From the NCBI RefSeq assembly GCF_029623395.1, contig NZ_JAPYKK010000029.1:1-56103 (forward strand): a stretch of 56,103 bases of DNA, given 5' to 3'. The DNA comes from Sphingomonas echinoides (GTDB lineage: Bacteria > Pseudomonadota > Alphaproteobacteria > Sphingomonadales > Sphingomonadaceae). Position 1 is the first letter of the stretch. Each line of letters begins with the position of its first letter. Shown in pieces: positions 1 through 7,236 of this stretch. The notes beneath the pieces are model-generated. The model worked only from the letters and a program-made list of their open reading frames with translations. It was not told the origin of the DNA and did not search any database. Position numbers and translations under genes: made by a program.

Positions 1-32
1 CTCCCCTTCAGGGGAGGGGTTGGGGTGGGGCC
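1..32. repeat. Partial copy of CCCCTCCCC-type palindromic repeat
   Basis: The first 32 bases contain the CCCCTTCAGGGGAGGGG palindrome followed by GTTGGGGTGGGG. They match one end of the fuller elements at 18951-19115 and 53368-53473. The rest of this copy lies outside the window. The sequence from 33 to about 230 shows no gene I can support. Confidence 0.7.
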
Positions 33-233
33 GTGCAGCGCGCTCGGCATCGGAGAGTCTCGGCACCATCCCACGCGCACTTCTCCCGATTGCGCTCAAA
101 ACGACCAGACAAAGAGATACCGCTACCGCCAACCTGCCTCATTTTCAGGCATCCGTTCGCACCTGCACATAAAATTTACGCAATCTTAACCCTATCGCCG
201 CGCCGCGACCGCGGAATCGCGTTCCGGGACGTT

Positions 234-249
234 TGGCATGCCGATTGCA
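234..249 (+). promoter_or_regulatory. Sigma-54 (RpoN) promoter of glnK-amtB
   Basis: TGGCATGCCGATTGCA fits the -24/-12 consensus TGGCAC-N5-TTGCA. The GG (235-236) and GC (247-248) doublets are separated by exactly 10 bases. Transcription would begin near 260, which leaves a short leader to the GTG at 289 and rules out the in-frame ATG at 238, which lies inside the promoter. RpoN/NtrC control is the known mode for glnK-amtB. I did not find a convincing NtrC enhancer site in the 230 bases available upstream. Confidence 0.85.
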
Positions 250-288
250 GAACAGAACCCCAGGACCAATGAACAGGGGGGTTCGCGC

Positions 289-627
289 GTGAAGCTCGTC
301 ATAGGCATTATCAAGCCATTCAAGCTCGACGACGTGCGCGAGGCGCTGACTGAGATCGGCGTCGCGGGCATGACGGTCACCGAAGTGAAGGGTTTCGGCC
401 GCCAGAAAGGCCAGACCGAAATCTACCGCGGGGCCGAATACAGCACCAACATGGTCCCCAAGATCAAGATCGAGGTCGTCTGCGGCAGCGATATCGCGTC
501 GCGCGTGGTCGAAGCGATCCAGGCATCCGCCAACACCGGCGCGATCGGTGACGGCAAGATTTTCGTGCTCGATGTCGGTCAAGCGGTTCGGATCCGCACC
601 GGCGAAACCGACGAGACCGCGCTGTGA
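289..627 (+). CDS. glnK: P-II nitrogen regulatory protein GlnK/GlnB (112 aa)
   Basis: This is a P-II signal protein. It binds ATP/ADP and 2-oxoglutarate, is uridylylated by GlnD under nitrogen limitation, and in the unmodified state plugs the AmtB channel. The T-loop is intact: YRGAEY places the modified tyrosine at residue 51, and the C-terminal signature GKIFVLDVGQAVRIRTGE is present. I chose GTG 289 because a GGGGGG Shine-Dalgarno tract lies at 276-281, the length of 112 aa is canonical, and the in-frame upstream ATG at 238 falls within the sigma-54 promoter. amtB follows after 11 bases, so glnK is a better name than glnB, although the protein sequence alone does not separate the two paralogues. 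Confidence 0.95.
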   Translation: MKLVIGIIKPFKLDDVREALTEIGVAGMTVTEVKGFGRQKGQTEIYRGAEYSTNMVPKIKIEVVCGSDIASRVVEAIQASANTGAIGDGKIFVLDVGQAVRIRTGETDETAL

Positions 628-638
628 GGGGGGTAGAG

Positions 639-2075
639 ATGAAGCCAGGAATCAAGACGGGTTTGGCGGTTCTGGCGGGGGCGACCGCCTTCGCGGCGCT
701 GCCCGCCTGGGCACAGGCTGCGGCCGGCCCGATCAAAGCCCCCGATGCCGCCCAGATGGCGACGATGGTCAACAAGGGCGATACCAGCTGGATGCTGATC
801 TCGGCAGCGCTCGTGCTGATGATGTCGGTACCCGGCCTCGCGCTATTCTACGGCGGCCTCGTCCGCACCAAGAACATGCTGTCGGTGCTGATGCAGGTGA
901 TGATGATCGTCTGCGTCGCGGCGTTGCTGTGGGTGACCTACGGTTATTCGATGGCGTTCACTTCGGGCGGCGAGAACCACTTCTTCGGGGGCCTGTCCAA
1001 GGCGTTCCTCAAGGGCGTTGACGGCACCACGCTTGCCGCGACCTTCTCGAACAACGTCTACATTCCCGAACTCGCCTATGTCTGCTTCCAGATGACCTTC
1101 GCGTGCATCACGCCCGCGCTGATCGTCGGCGCGTTCGCCGAGCGCGTGAAGTTCACCCCGCTCATCATCTTCGTCGTCGCGTGGCTGACCCTGGTCTATT
1201 TCCCGATCGCGCACATGGTGTGGTACTGGGCTGGCCCGGATTTCCTTCCCGATGCGCCGACCGATGGTGGCTGGCTGTTCAACCTCGGCGCGCTCGACTT
1301 TGCGGGCGGCACCGTGGTCCACATCAACGCTGGCATCGCCGGCCTGGTCGGCTGCCTCGTGATCGGTCCGCGGCTTGGCTTTGGCCGCGAGCCGATGCCG
1401 CCGCACTCGCTGACGATGACGATGATCGGTGCCAGCCTGCTGTGGGTCGGCTGGTTCGGGTTCAACGCGGGGTCCAACCTCGAAGCGAACGGCGTCACCG
1501 CGGTCGCGTTCATCAACACCTTCGTCGCCACCGCCGCCGCTGCGGTCTCCTGGGCCGTGATCGACCAGATCGTCCACAAGAAGCCGTCGCTGCTCGGCGC
1601 GGTGACGGGGGCGGTCGCCGGGTTGGTCGCGATCACGCCGGCGTCGGGCTATGCCGCGCCGATGACGTCGATCGTGCTCGGGCTGATCGTGTCGCCGATC
1701 TGCTTCATCTTCGTCACCTATGTGAAGGCGTGGCTGAAGTATGACGACTCGCTCGACGTGTTCGGGGTCCATTGCGTCGGCGGGATCGTCGGGGCGCTGG
1801 CCACCGCGATCGTCGCGGCGCCGTCGCTCGGCGGCCAGGGCTATTTCGATTACACCAAGTTCCCCGCGGTCGCGGTTGCGGCGGCCGACTACAGCATGTC
1901 GGCGCAGCTGGTGAAGCAGATCACCGCGGTCGGCATCACCCTGGTGTGGTCGGGCGGCGTCTCCGCCGTGCTGTTCCTCGCGCTCAAGTACACGATCGGC
2001 CTGCGCCCGACCGAAGAGGTCGAGCACAACGGGCTCGACATCACCGAGCATGGCGAGCGCGCCTACAATTATTGA
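639..2075 (+). CDS. amtB: Ammonium transporter AmtB (478 aa)
   Basis: Inner-membrane Amt/Rh channel for ammonium. An N-terminal signal peptide (KTGLAVLAGATAFAALPAWA) is followed by about 11 membrane segments. The landmarks are the early YGGLVRTKNMLS motif, the aspartate of ALDFAGGTVVHINAG, and the twin pore histidines in VVHINAG and DVFGVHCVGG. ATG 639 was preferred to the earlier in-frame start at 624 because 624 overlaps the glnK stop, whereas AGGGGGG at 627-633 sits at a good distance from 639. The gene is co-transcribed with glnK, whose product should gate it, and it ends before a strong intrinsic terminator. Confidence 0.97.
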   Translation: MKPGIKTGLAVLAGATAFAALPAWAQAAAGPIKAPDAAQMATMVNKGDTSWMLISAALVLMMSVPGLALFYGGLVRTKNMLSVLMQVMMIVCVAALLWVTYGYSMAFTSGGENHFFGGLSKAFLKGVDGTTLAATFSNNVYIPELAYVCFQMTFACITPALIVGAFAERVKFTPLIIFVVAWLTLVYFPIAHMVWYWAGPDFLPDAPTDGGWLFNLGALDFAGGTVVHINAGIAGLVGCLVIGPRLGFGREPMPPHSLTMTMIGASLLWVGWFGFNAGSNLEANGVTAVAFINTFVATAAAAVSWAVIDQIVHKKPSLLGAVTGAVAGLVAITPASGYAAPMTSIVLGLIVSPICFIFVTYVKAWLKYDDSLDVFGVHCVGGIVGALATAIVAAPSLGGQGYFDYTKFPAVAVAAADYSMSAQLVKQITAVGITLVWSGGVSAVLFLALKYTIGLRPTEEVEHNGLDITEHGERAYNY

Positions 2076-2138
2076 CGAGTTCGGCCGCCGGGTCGGTGAC
2101 CCGGTGGCTCCACGATGTTCCTCCTGCGGACGACCTAA

Positions 2139-2170
2139 GGCCGGTGCGGCAACGCACCGGCCCTTTTTTA
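2139..2170 (+). terminator. Intrinsic terminator after amtB
   Basis: A perfect 10-bp stem (2139-2148 with 2153-2162) carries a GCAA tetraloop and is followed by CTTTTTTTA. It closes the glnK-amtB operon. imuB converges on the same point from the other strand. Confidence 0.92.
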
Positions 2171-2217
2171 TGCAGGCGACCGCAGTGCCAGGAACCGCGA
2201 CCGTCGCGCGGTGCCGC

Positions 2218-3849
2218 TCAGGCGAACAGGCCGTGGAGGTACCAGTGCCCGTCGCGCGCTTCGCCCTCTGCCGGCGCGTGGCGAAAGATCCAGAAGCGCC
2301 GCCCGCGCCGATCCTGCACGCGGAAATACTCGCGCACTGAAGGAGCAGCTCCCTGCGGCTGGCCTTCGGTTTCGATCCGTTCGGGTCCGTCGAAGTGGAT
2401 CACGTCGTGCAGCTTCCGCTGCCAGCGAAAGCGCTGCGGTGGGCCCTCCCCGCCCGGCGCGGTGACGTCGATCCGTTGCGGCGGATCGCACAAATGGATC
2501 GGGCGCAGCGCAGCGTCGTGGAAATCGCTCGCCAGAGCCGCGGGCGGAAGGTCAATGGGTTCGGGGATGCCGAGGAGGCCCTGCTCCGGTTCCGCACGAT
2601 CGCGCGCTGCGGACCGGACCGTCCTCCGGCGTGCGACCGGCCCTGGATCGGCGGGCGGCGCGGTGCTGCGATCGGCGATCGCCCCGCCGTCCAGATCCAG
2701 TTCGGTCGGCGCGAGCGGCTCGATCCGCGGAACCGACAAGCGGACCAGATCGACCCCGGCGCCGGGGTCGTGCGGATCGACCAAGGGATCGGCGCGCGCA
2801 CCGATCCGCTCGCGGAACAGCCGGAGCAGCGTCGGCGGGTCGCGTGCCGGCAGATTGAGCGCGACCGAAAGATCGCACACGCGCCCATCGCTGCGGAACA
2901 GGCGCACGGCGAAGCGGCGTCCGCCTTCGTGGCAGGCGGTCAGCGTCCCGCACGCTTCAGTCACGAGCTGCTCGATCATCGCCAGGATCTCGCGCGGTCG
3001 CCCGATCGGTGCGTTGAGGCGGCGTTCGAAGACGAGTGCGGGTAACCGACGGCGGGGGCGAAGCGGCGTGTCGTCCTCCCCCAACAGCCGTTCGAGGCTT
3101 TCGCCGACGTCGGAACCGAACCGTGCCGTGATCGCCGCCGGGCGCTGCCCCGCCAGATCGCCGATCGTCTTTACCCCCGCGTCGCGCAACGCGGCGAGCG
3201 TCTCATCATCGGTGCGCAGCGCCGCGATGTCGAGCCGGCGTAACGCGGCGGCCTCGCTGGCGGCGGGCATCGTCTGGAACCGGGCGAGCGCCTGCGCAGC
3301 GTCCGGACCGTGCGCGACCGCGTGGCGCAGATGCGCGCTCCATGGCGCGAGGCGCGATTCGAGATCCGCGATCAGCGCGTCCTCGCCCCCGAACGGAACC
3401 GCACAGTCGGTAATGTCGAGCGTCACGCCGTCGGCCTCGTCGAGCGCGACCATCGGGGTGTAGCGTTCGCACAAATCCGCGATCCGCTCGATCCAGTCCT
3501 GATCGGCGGACGATCCGCTGTCATGGACCGCGAGATCGGCGTGGATCGCCCGCGCTTTCGCGAGCGTCATTCCGGGCGACACGCCGATCGCCTGTGCGCG
3601 GGGATCGACCGCAGTGACGCGAGTCTCGCCGCGATGGTTCTCGACGAAAACGCACGGCGCGTCCGAAGAAAGGTCCGCGCCTGGCGCGCGCGCTAACCGG
3701 TCGCTCGACAGGAACGGGAACCACACGGCGAGATACCGCGGCGAGCGTTTTACGGGTTGGGGCGATGGCGCTGCGCGCCCAGTCGGCACGACCGCAGCGC
3801 CGCGACGATGCGGCGCCGGAGCAAGCTTTTCAGCGGCGCTGCGGCGCAT
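2218..3849 (-). CDS. imuB: ImuB-type inactive Y-family polymerase (about 543 aa), SOS-controlled, no adjacent imuA/dnaE2
   Basis: Y-family-like accessory protein of the mutagenic translesion complex ImuA-ImuB-DnaE2. The body opens with RYLAVWFPFLSSDRL, where true DinB polymerases have the metal-binding IDMDAFFA, so the first catalytic aspartates are missing as is usual in ImuB. An LDEADGVTLDITDC stretch, a palm/little-finger region and the C-terminal REYFRVQDRRGRRFWIFR module of this family follow. Residues 1 to about 40 are a basic, proline-rich extension. The start is uncertain: GTG 3867 is also in frame, but it lies only about 13 bases past the predicted transcription start, so I report ATG 3849. 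An SOS promoter lies immediately upstream. The usual neighbours imuA and dnaE2 are absent, with an OmpA-like gene on one side and amtB on the other. Confidence 0.88.
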   Translation of the reverse strand: MRRSAAEKLAPAPHRRGAAVVPTGRAAPSPQPVKRSPRYLAVWFPFLSSDRLARAPGADLSSDAPCVFVENHRGETRVTAVDPRAQAIGVSPGMTLAKARAIHADLAVHDSGSSADQDWIERIADLCERYTPMVALDEADGVTLDITDCAVPFGGEDALIADLESRLAPWSAHLRHAVAHGPDAAQALARFQTMPAASEAAALRRLDIAALRTDDETLAALRDAGVKTIGDLAGQRPAAITARFGSDVGESLERLLGEDDTPLRPRRRLPALVFERRLNAPIGRPREILAMIEQLVTEACGTLTACHEGGRRFAVRLFRSDGRVCDLSVALNLPARDPPTLLRLFRERIGARADPLVDPHDPGAGVDLVRLSVPRIEPLAPTELDLDGGAIADRSTAPPADPGPVARRRTVRSAARDRAEPEQGLLGIPEPIDLPPAALASDFHDAALRPIHLCDPPQRIDVTAPGGEGPPQRFRWQRKLHDVIHFDGPERIETEGQPQGAAPSVREYFRVQDRRGRRFWIFRHAPAEGEARDGHWYLHGLFA

Positions 3850-3871
3850 GGCAAGGGGCGCGGTCACGCTT

Positions 3872-3886
3872 GTTCATCGTCTGTTC
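3872..3886 (-). promoter_or_regulatory. LexA (SOS) operator of imuB
   Basis: On the minus strand this reads GAAC-AGACGAT-GAAC, an exact match to the alphaproteobacterial LexA box GAAC-N7-GAAC. It lies directly downstream of the predicted -10 of imuB, where bound LexA would block initiation. Confidence 0.85.
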
Positions 3887-3916
3887 TCTATGGTGTGGAT
3901 CGGGTCCGCGAGTCAA
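3887..3916 (-). promoter_or_regulatory. Predicted sigma-70 promoter of imuB
   Basis: Minus strand: -35 TTGACT (3916-3911), an 18-base spacer, and -10 CATAGA (3892-3887). The -35 is good and the -10 is weak. The abutting LexA box strengthens the assignment. Confidence 0.6.
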
Positions 3917-3968
3917 CACGATCGTCGGCGGATCGAGCGGTGCCCCCCGACAGTGTCACAGCCGCCCG

Positions 3969-3995
3969 TTGACCTTGTGTTGCTGCAATGCAACA
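3969..3995 (+). promoter_or_regulatory. Possible promoter/operator upstream of the outer-membrane protein gene
   Basis: A TTGACC hexamer (3969-3974) is followed by an inverted repeat TGTTGC-TGCAAT-GCAACA (3978-3995). The ATG of the outer-membrane protein lies at 4072. The -10 is not obvious, so this could be an operator next to a promoter or a coincidence. Confidence 0.3.
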
Positions 3996-4071
3996 GGGCG
4001 CGGGAAACGCTTCATCCGAAAGGATCACTTAGACCTTTCGTGTGTTTGGGCGTCGTCAATGGAGAACACAT

Positions 4072-4692
4072 ATGCGTAAAATTTTGATGGTTGCAGCAGC
4101 AGTCGCCGCGTTTTCGGCAACGGCCGTGTCGGCTCAGGAAGTCACCACGACGTCCGCCAGCGAAGGCAACAACACCTCGTTCCGCGGGTTCCGCCTCGAA
4201 GGCAACCTCGGTGGTGATCGTTTCCAGTCGCAGGGCCGCCACGAAGACAAGTTCGGCTACGGTGCCACGATCGGCTTCGACGGCGTGATCGCTGACCGTA
4301 TCGTCGTCGGTCCGGAAGCGACCTACTGGCGCGCGAACAACTGGACCGAGAATTGCGGCGCAGCGACCGGTGGGTCGGTTTGCCACAAGTCGTTCGAGGA
4401 ATTCGGCGTTGGCGTCCGCGCTGGCTACCTGCTGACCCCGCGCGCGATGGTCTTCGCCAAGGGCGGTTACGTCACCAACGAGCAGCGCAAGGCGTATAAC
4501 TCGGCAACCCCGGGTGCGTCGTATTACGACCACTTCAACACCACCGGCTACCAGGTCGGCGGCGGTGCCGAATACACGGTCACCGAGGGTCGTCTGCCGG
4601 TCTACGTCAACGCGCAGTATGTGTTCTCGCAGTATAACGACCACACCTCGCGTCACCGCATCATGGGCGGCGTCGGCGTTCGCTTCAAGTAA
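4072..4692 (+). CDS. Outer-membrane beta-barrel (opacity/OmpA-like porin) protein (206 aa)
   Basis: A small exported barrel protein. The signal peptide MRKILMVAAAVAAFSATAVSA is cleaved before QEV. The mature part alternates short amphipathic strands rich in Gly, Tyr and Phe (GFRLEGNLGG, FGYGATIGFDG, VGVRAGYLL, MVFAKGGYV) and ends in the outer-membrane terminal strand GGVGVRFK with the C-terminal aromatic one residue from the end. About eight strands are expected, as in the OMP_b-brl/opacity family. Two cysteines (NCGAATGGSVCH) may form a loop disulphide. GGAG at 4061-4064 fixes the ATG. No pathway partner lies nearby, so its function is unknown beyond being an envelope protein. Confidence 0.88.
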   Translation: MRKILMVAAAVAAFSATAVSAQEVTTTSASEGNNTSFRGFRLEGNLGGDRFQSQGRHEDKFGYGATIGFDGVIADRIVVGPEATYWRANNWTENCGAATGGSVCHKSFEEFGVGVRAGYLLTPRAMVFAKGGYVTNEQRKAYNSATPGASYYDHFNTTGYQVGGGAEYTVTEGRLPVYVNAQYVFSQYNDHTSRHRIMGGVGVRFK

Positions 4693-4715
4693 GCGTACCC
4701 CCACCCGTTCGAGAA

Positions 4716-4746
4716 GGGCGCGCCCAGCGATGGGCGCGCCCTTTTT
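4716..4746 (+). terminator. Intrinsic terminator between outer-membrane protein gene and manD
   Basis: The stem GGGCGCGCCC (4716-4725 with 4732-4741), loop AGCGAT and TTTTT tract form a strong plus-strand terminator. The minus strand has only AA after the stem, so it probably serves manD poorly. Confidence 0.9.
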
Positions 4747-4755
4747 CGTGGGAAC

Positions 4756-5964
4756 TCACCAGTTCCACATGCTGCCGTCGCGCAGCCGCGCGATCGGCAA
4801 CTGGCGCGGCGTGTAGGGGTATGTCGCGGCCAGCGCTTCGTCGATGTCGACGCCGTGCCCGGGCACATCGCCCGGATGCAGCATCCCGTCCGCGAAGCTG
4901 TAGTGATGCGGGAAGACCGCGTCGGTTTCCGCGCTGTGCGGCATATATTCCTGGATCCCGAAATTGGGGACCCAGCTCTGGAAATGGAGCGCCGCGCCCA
5001 TCGTGACGGGCGAAAGGTCGGTCGCGCCGTGGCACCCGGTGCGGACCTGCCAGACCGCCGCGAAATCCGCGATGCGGCGCAGATGCGTGATCCCGCCGGC
5101 CCCGACGATCGTCGCGCGGATGTAGTCGATCAGCTGGTTCTGGATCAGCTCCTTGCAATCCCACACCGTGTTGAACACCTCGCCCACCGCGAGCGGGGTG
5201 GTGCTGTGCTGGCGGATCAGCTGGAACGACTCCTGGTTTTCGGCCGGCGTCGGGTCCTCGAGCCAGAACAGATCGTAGGGTTCGAGCGATTTGGCGAGTT
5301 TCGCGGCCTCCTGCGGGGTCAACCGGTGGTGCGCATCGTGGAGCAGCAGCGGCGCCTCGCCGAAGCTGGTGCGCAGCGCGTCGAACAGGCGGGGCGTGTG
5401 CCGCAGATATTCGGGGGTCGACCAGATCGTCTCGCTCGCGAGCGCGGCGTCGGCGGGTTCGTAGACGTGTTTGTCCTTCGACACGCCATACGGTTTGTCG
5501 AGCCCCGGCACCCCGCTCTGCGCGCGAATCGCATGATAGCCGAGGTCGATGTAGCGCGCGACCGCATCGGTCGTCTCGGCGATGTCGCGGCCGTTGGCGT
5601 GGCCGTAGACCGTCACGCCGTCGCGACTCTTGCCGCCGAGCAGATCGTAGAGCGGCGCGCCGAGCGCCTTGCCCTTGATGTCCCACAGCGCGACGTCCAC
5701 CGCGGCGATCGCGCGCATCGTGACCGGACCGCGCCGCCAATAGGCGCCCCGGTACAGCAATTGCCAGATATCCTCGATCCGCCGCGCATCCCGCCCGATG
5801 AGCAGGGGACAGACATGGTCCTTGAGGTAACTCGCGACCGCCTTCTCGCGCCCGTTGAGCGTGGCATCGCCGATCCCGTAGACGCCCTCGTCGGTGACGA
5901 TCTTGAGCGTGACGAAATTGCGCCCCGGGCTCGTCACGATGACACGGGCTTCGCGAATGCGCAT
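4756..5964 (-). CDS. manD: D-mannonate dehydratase ManD, enolase superfamily (402 aa)
   Basis: Converts D-mannonate to 2-keto-3-deoxygluconate in hexuronate catabolism. This is the enolase-superfamily ManD, not the UxuA fold. The protein is exactly 402 residues and ends in Trp402. Every functional position of the characterised Novosphingobium enzyme can be counted off: Arg147 (YHAIR), Tyr159 (LDKPY), metal ligands Asp210, Glu236 (WLED) and Glu262 (GEVF), and catalytic His212. ATG 5964 follows a GAGGACA ribosome site. It stands alone, without uxaC/uxuB or a kinase nearby, so its pathway partners must lie elsewhere. Confidence 0.96.
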   Translation of the reverse strand: MRIREARVIVTSPGRNFVTLKIVTDEGVYGIGDATLNGREKAVASYLKDHVCPLLIGRDARRIEDIWQLLYRGAYWRRGPVTMRAIAAVDVALWDIKGKALGAPLYDLLGGKSRDGVTVYGHANGRDIAETTDAVARYIDLGYHAIRAQSGVPGLDKPYGVSKDKHVYEPADAALASETIWSTPEYLRHTPRLFDALRTSFGEAPLLLHDAHHRLTPQEAAKLAKSLEPYDLFWLEDPTPAENQESFQLIRQHSTTPLAVGEVFNTVWDCKELIQNQLIDYIRATIVGAGGITHLRRIADFAAVWQVRTGCHGATDLSPVTMGAALHFQSWVPNFGIQEYMPHSAETDAVFPHHYSFADGMLHPGDVPGHGVDIDEALAATYPYTPRQLPIARLRDGSMWNW

Positions 5965-6050
5965 CTGGGCTTGTCCTCTCGACCGGCGGTTACGCTAGCC
6001 CGCCAGAGCGGGCGCGTCCAATCGCGAGGCCGAGGGTCAGGCCGGGTGCG

Positions 6051-6536
6051 TCACTTGCTCGGGGCCGTGGGTCGGATGTTGCTGTGCGCGAACGCTTCCA
6101 CGATCGGCGCCGGGTCTTCGAATTCAGCGTCATAGCGAAACGGCGTTGCCAGACGCGCCCAGGAATGGGCCGACCGCGTGAAGATCTCCGCGATCGGGCG
6201 GACCCAGCCCATGTCGTCGAGCGAACTCGGGCGAACGATCACGGTGTTGGGCGCGCCGGTCGTCGTCGTATGCGTCCAGGTTGCGCACGCTGGGCACACA
6301 TACCGCGTCGAGGTCGCCCCGGACTCCGCCTGTTTGTCGAGCACGCGCGGCGCGACGTCGGACAGCAGCGCAAACCCGGCCGCGGGGACGGCCATGCCGA
6401 GCGAGAACGCCGAGGCGCTCATTTGCTGGCAGTCGGTGCAATGGCACGCCATCGTGAAGAGCGGCGCCTGGTCGACGCGGTAGCGGATCTGGCCGCAGAA
6501 GCAGCCGCCATCGAGCGGGAGGGGGAAATCGGTCAT
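6051..6536 (-). CDS. GFA/CENP-V-fold zinc protein (161 aa)
   Basis: Beta-tent zinc protein of the glutathione-dependent formaldehyde-activating (GFA) family. The structural cysteines appear as GGCFCGQIRY (C12, C14) and ACHCTDCQ (C31, C33, C36), followed by YVCPACATWTH, a CxxC whose usual following glycine is replaced. ATG 6536 was chosen because the fold starts there; the in-frame extension to 6584 adds 16 residues with no homology I recognise. Substrates of most family members are unknown, and the name does not show formaldehyde activity. No glutathione or formaldehyde gene lies nearby. Confidence 0.82.
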   Translation of the reverse strand: MTDFPLPLDGGCFCGQIRYRVDQAPLFTMACHCTDCQQMSASAFSLGMAVPAAGFALLSDVAPRVLDKQAESGATSTRYVCPACATWTHTTTTGAPNTVIVRPSSLDDMGWVRPIAEIFTRSAHSWARLATPFRYDAEFEDPAPIVEAFAHSNIRPTAPSK

Positions 6537-6624
6537 GCGCCGGACAACGTGCAACCGTACGATCGGTCGCACCGCGGCACACATAGTTTGGCGAATCGAC
6601 AGTGCCCCGGCCTGAAGCTACTGC

Positions 6625-7068
6625 TTGCCGGTGATCGCCTTTGCAGCCCTTCTGCGCAGCCATGCCGCGACCGCCTGGACGGTGATCGTCTGCGCGGTCC
6701 TGCTGCGCGCGATCGTCCCGGCGGGTTTCATGCCGATGGTAAGCGCGAACGGCGTGGCGATCGTGGCGTGTCCGGGAATGGCGCCTGCCCAGCACGGCAC
6801 CGATGCGTCGGTGGATCCGATGCCCGGGATGGCGCACCACGCAAGGCCCGATCATCCCCGAGACAAGCAGCCGGCGCCCGCAAAGTCCGACGGGCCGTGC
6901 GCCTTCACCGGCTTGACCGCACCAAGCATCGGCGGCGCGGATAGCGTGCTGCTGGCGATAGCGCTGGCAATCGTGTCCGCCGCCGCGTTGCTCCAACGGC
7001 CCGCGCTCGGGATCACGCCGCGAGGCTTTTTGCGCCCACCCTTGCGGGGTCCGCCCGCCCCCCGGTGA
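6625..7068 (+). CDS. DUF2946-family small membrane protein (about 147 aa)
   Basis: A small protein with an N-terminal hydrophobic helix (TAWTVIVCAVLLRAIVPAGFMP), a His/Met-containing middle (PGMAHHARPDHP) with two cysteines, a second hydrophobic helix (LLAIALAIVSAAALL) and a basic tail. The LRAIVPAGFMP motif is typical of DUF2946. Such proteins are often found next to copper-responsive TonB receptors and PepSY proteins, which fits the PepSY gene that follows. The start is uncertain: TTG 6625 has a GAAG at a suitable distance, and GTG 6631 is the alternative. Function is unknown; metal handling is inferred from residue content and context. Confidence 0.65.
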   Translation: MPVIAFAALLRSHAATAWTVIVCAVLLRAIVPAGFMPMVSANGVAIVACPGMAPAQHGTDASVDPMPGMAHHARPDHPRDKQPAPAKSDGPCAFTGLTAPSIGGADSVLLAIALAIVSAAALLQRPALGITPRGFLRPPLRGPPAPR

Positions 7069-7164
7069 CGGTGTCGCCAGCGCGGCACCCTGATGGACCG
7101 ATCGCGTGCCCGACGGCGCGCGCCTTTGCGAACGGCCATGGCCGGGATCGAACGGGGAATTTTC

Positions 7165-7236
7165 ATGACCAACCGCCTCCGACCGCGCGGTGCCGCGCCC
7201 GCGCAGCCGCCCGCCAGCCGCCCGGTCCGACTGTGA
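7165..7236 (+). CDS. Possible 23-aa leader peptide coupled to the PepSY gene
   Basis: ATG 7165 follows GGGG at 7154-7157 and opens a 23-codon frame (MTNRLRPRGAAPAQPPASRP plus VRL). Its TGA overlaps the PepSY GTG in a GTGA arrangement. The ribosome site and exact overlap suggest translational coupling or an upstream regulatory peptide. The Arg/Pro/Ala composition could equally be chance in this G+C-rich spacer. Confidence 0.35.
   Translation: MTNRLRPRGAAPAQPPASRPVRL

Noticed and set aside
843..2051. A 402-codon antisense frame within amtB
   Set aside because: Charged, repetitive composition and complete overlap with a conserved membrane protein on the other strand.
1772..3463. A 563-codon plus-strand open frame running from amtB through imuB
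   Set aside because: It crosses the amtB terminator and lies antisense to imuB. Its composition (Arg/Ser-rich) is that of a shadow frame.
4072..4692. ImuA in the position upstream of imuB
   Set aside because: It is on the opposite strand and encodes an exported barrel protein. No RecA-like sequence is present there.
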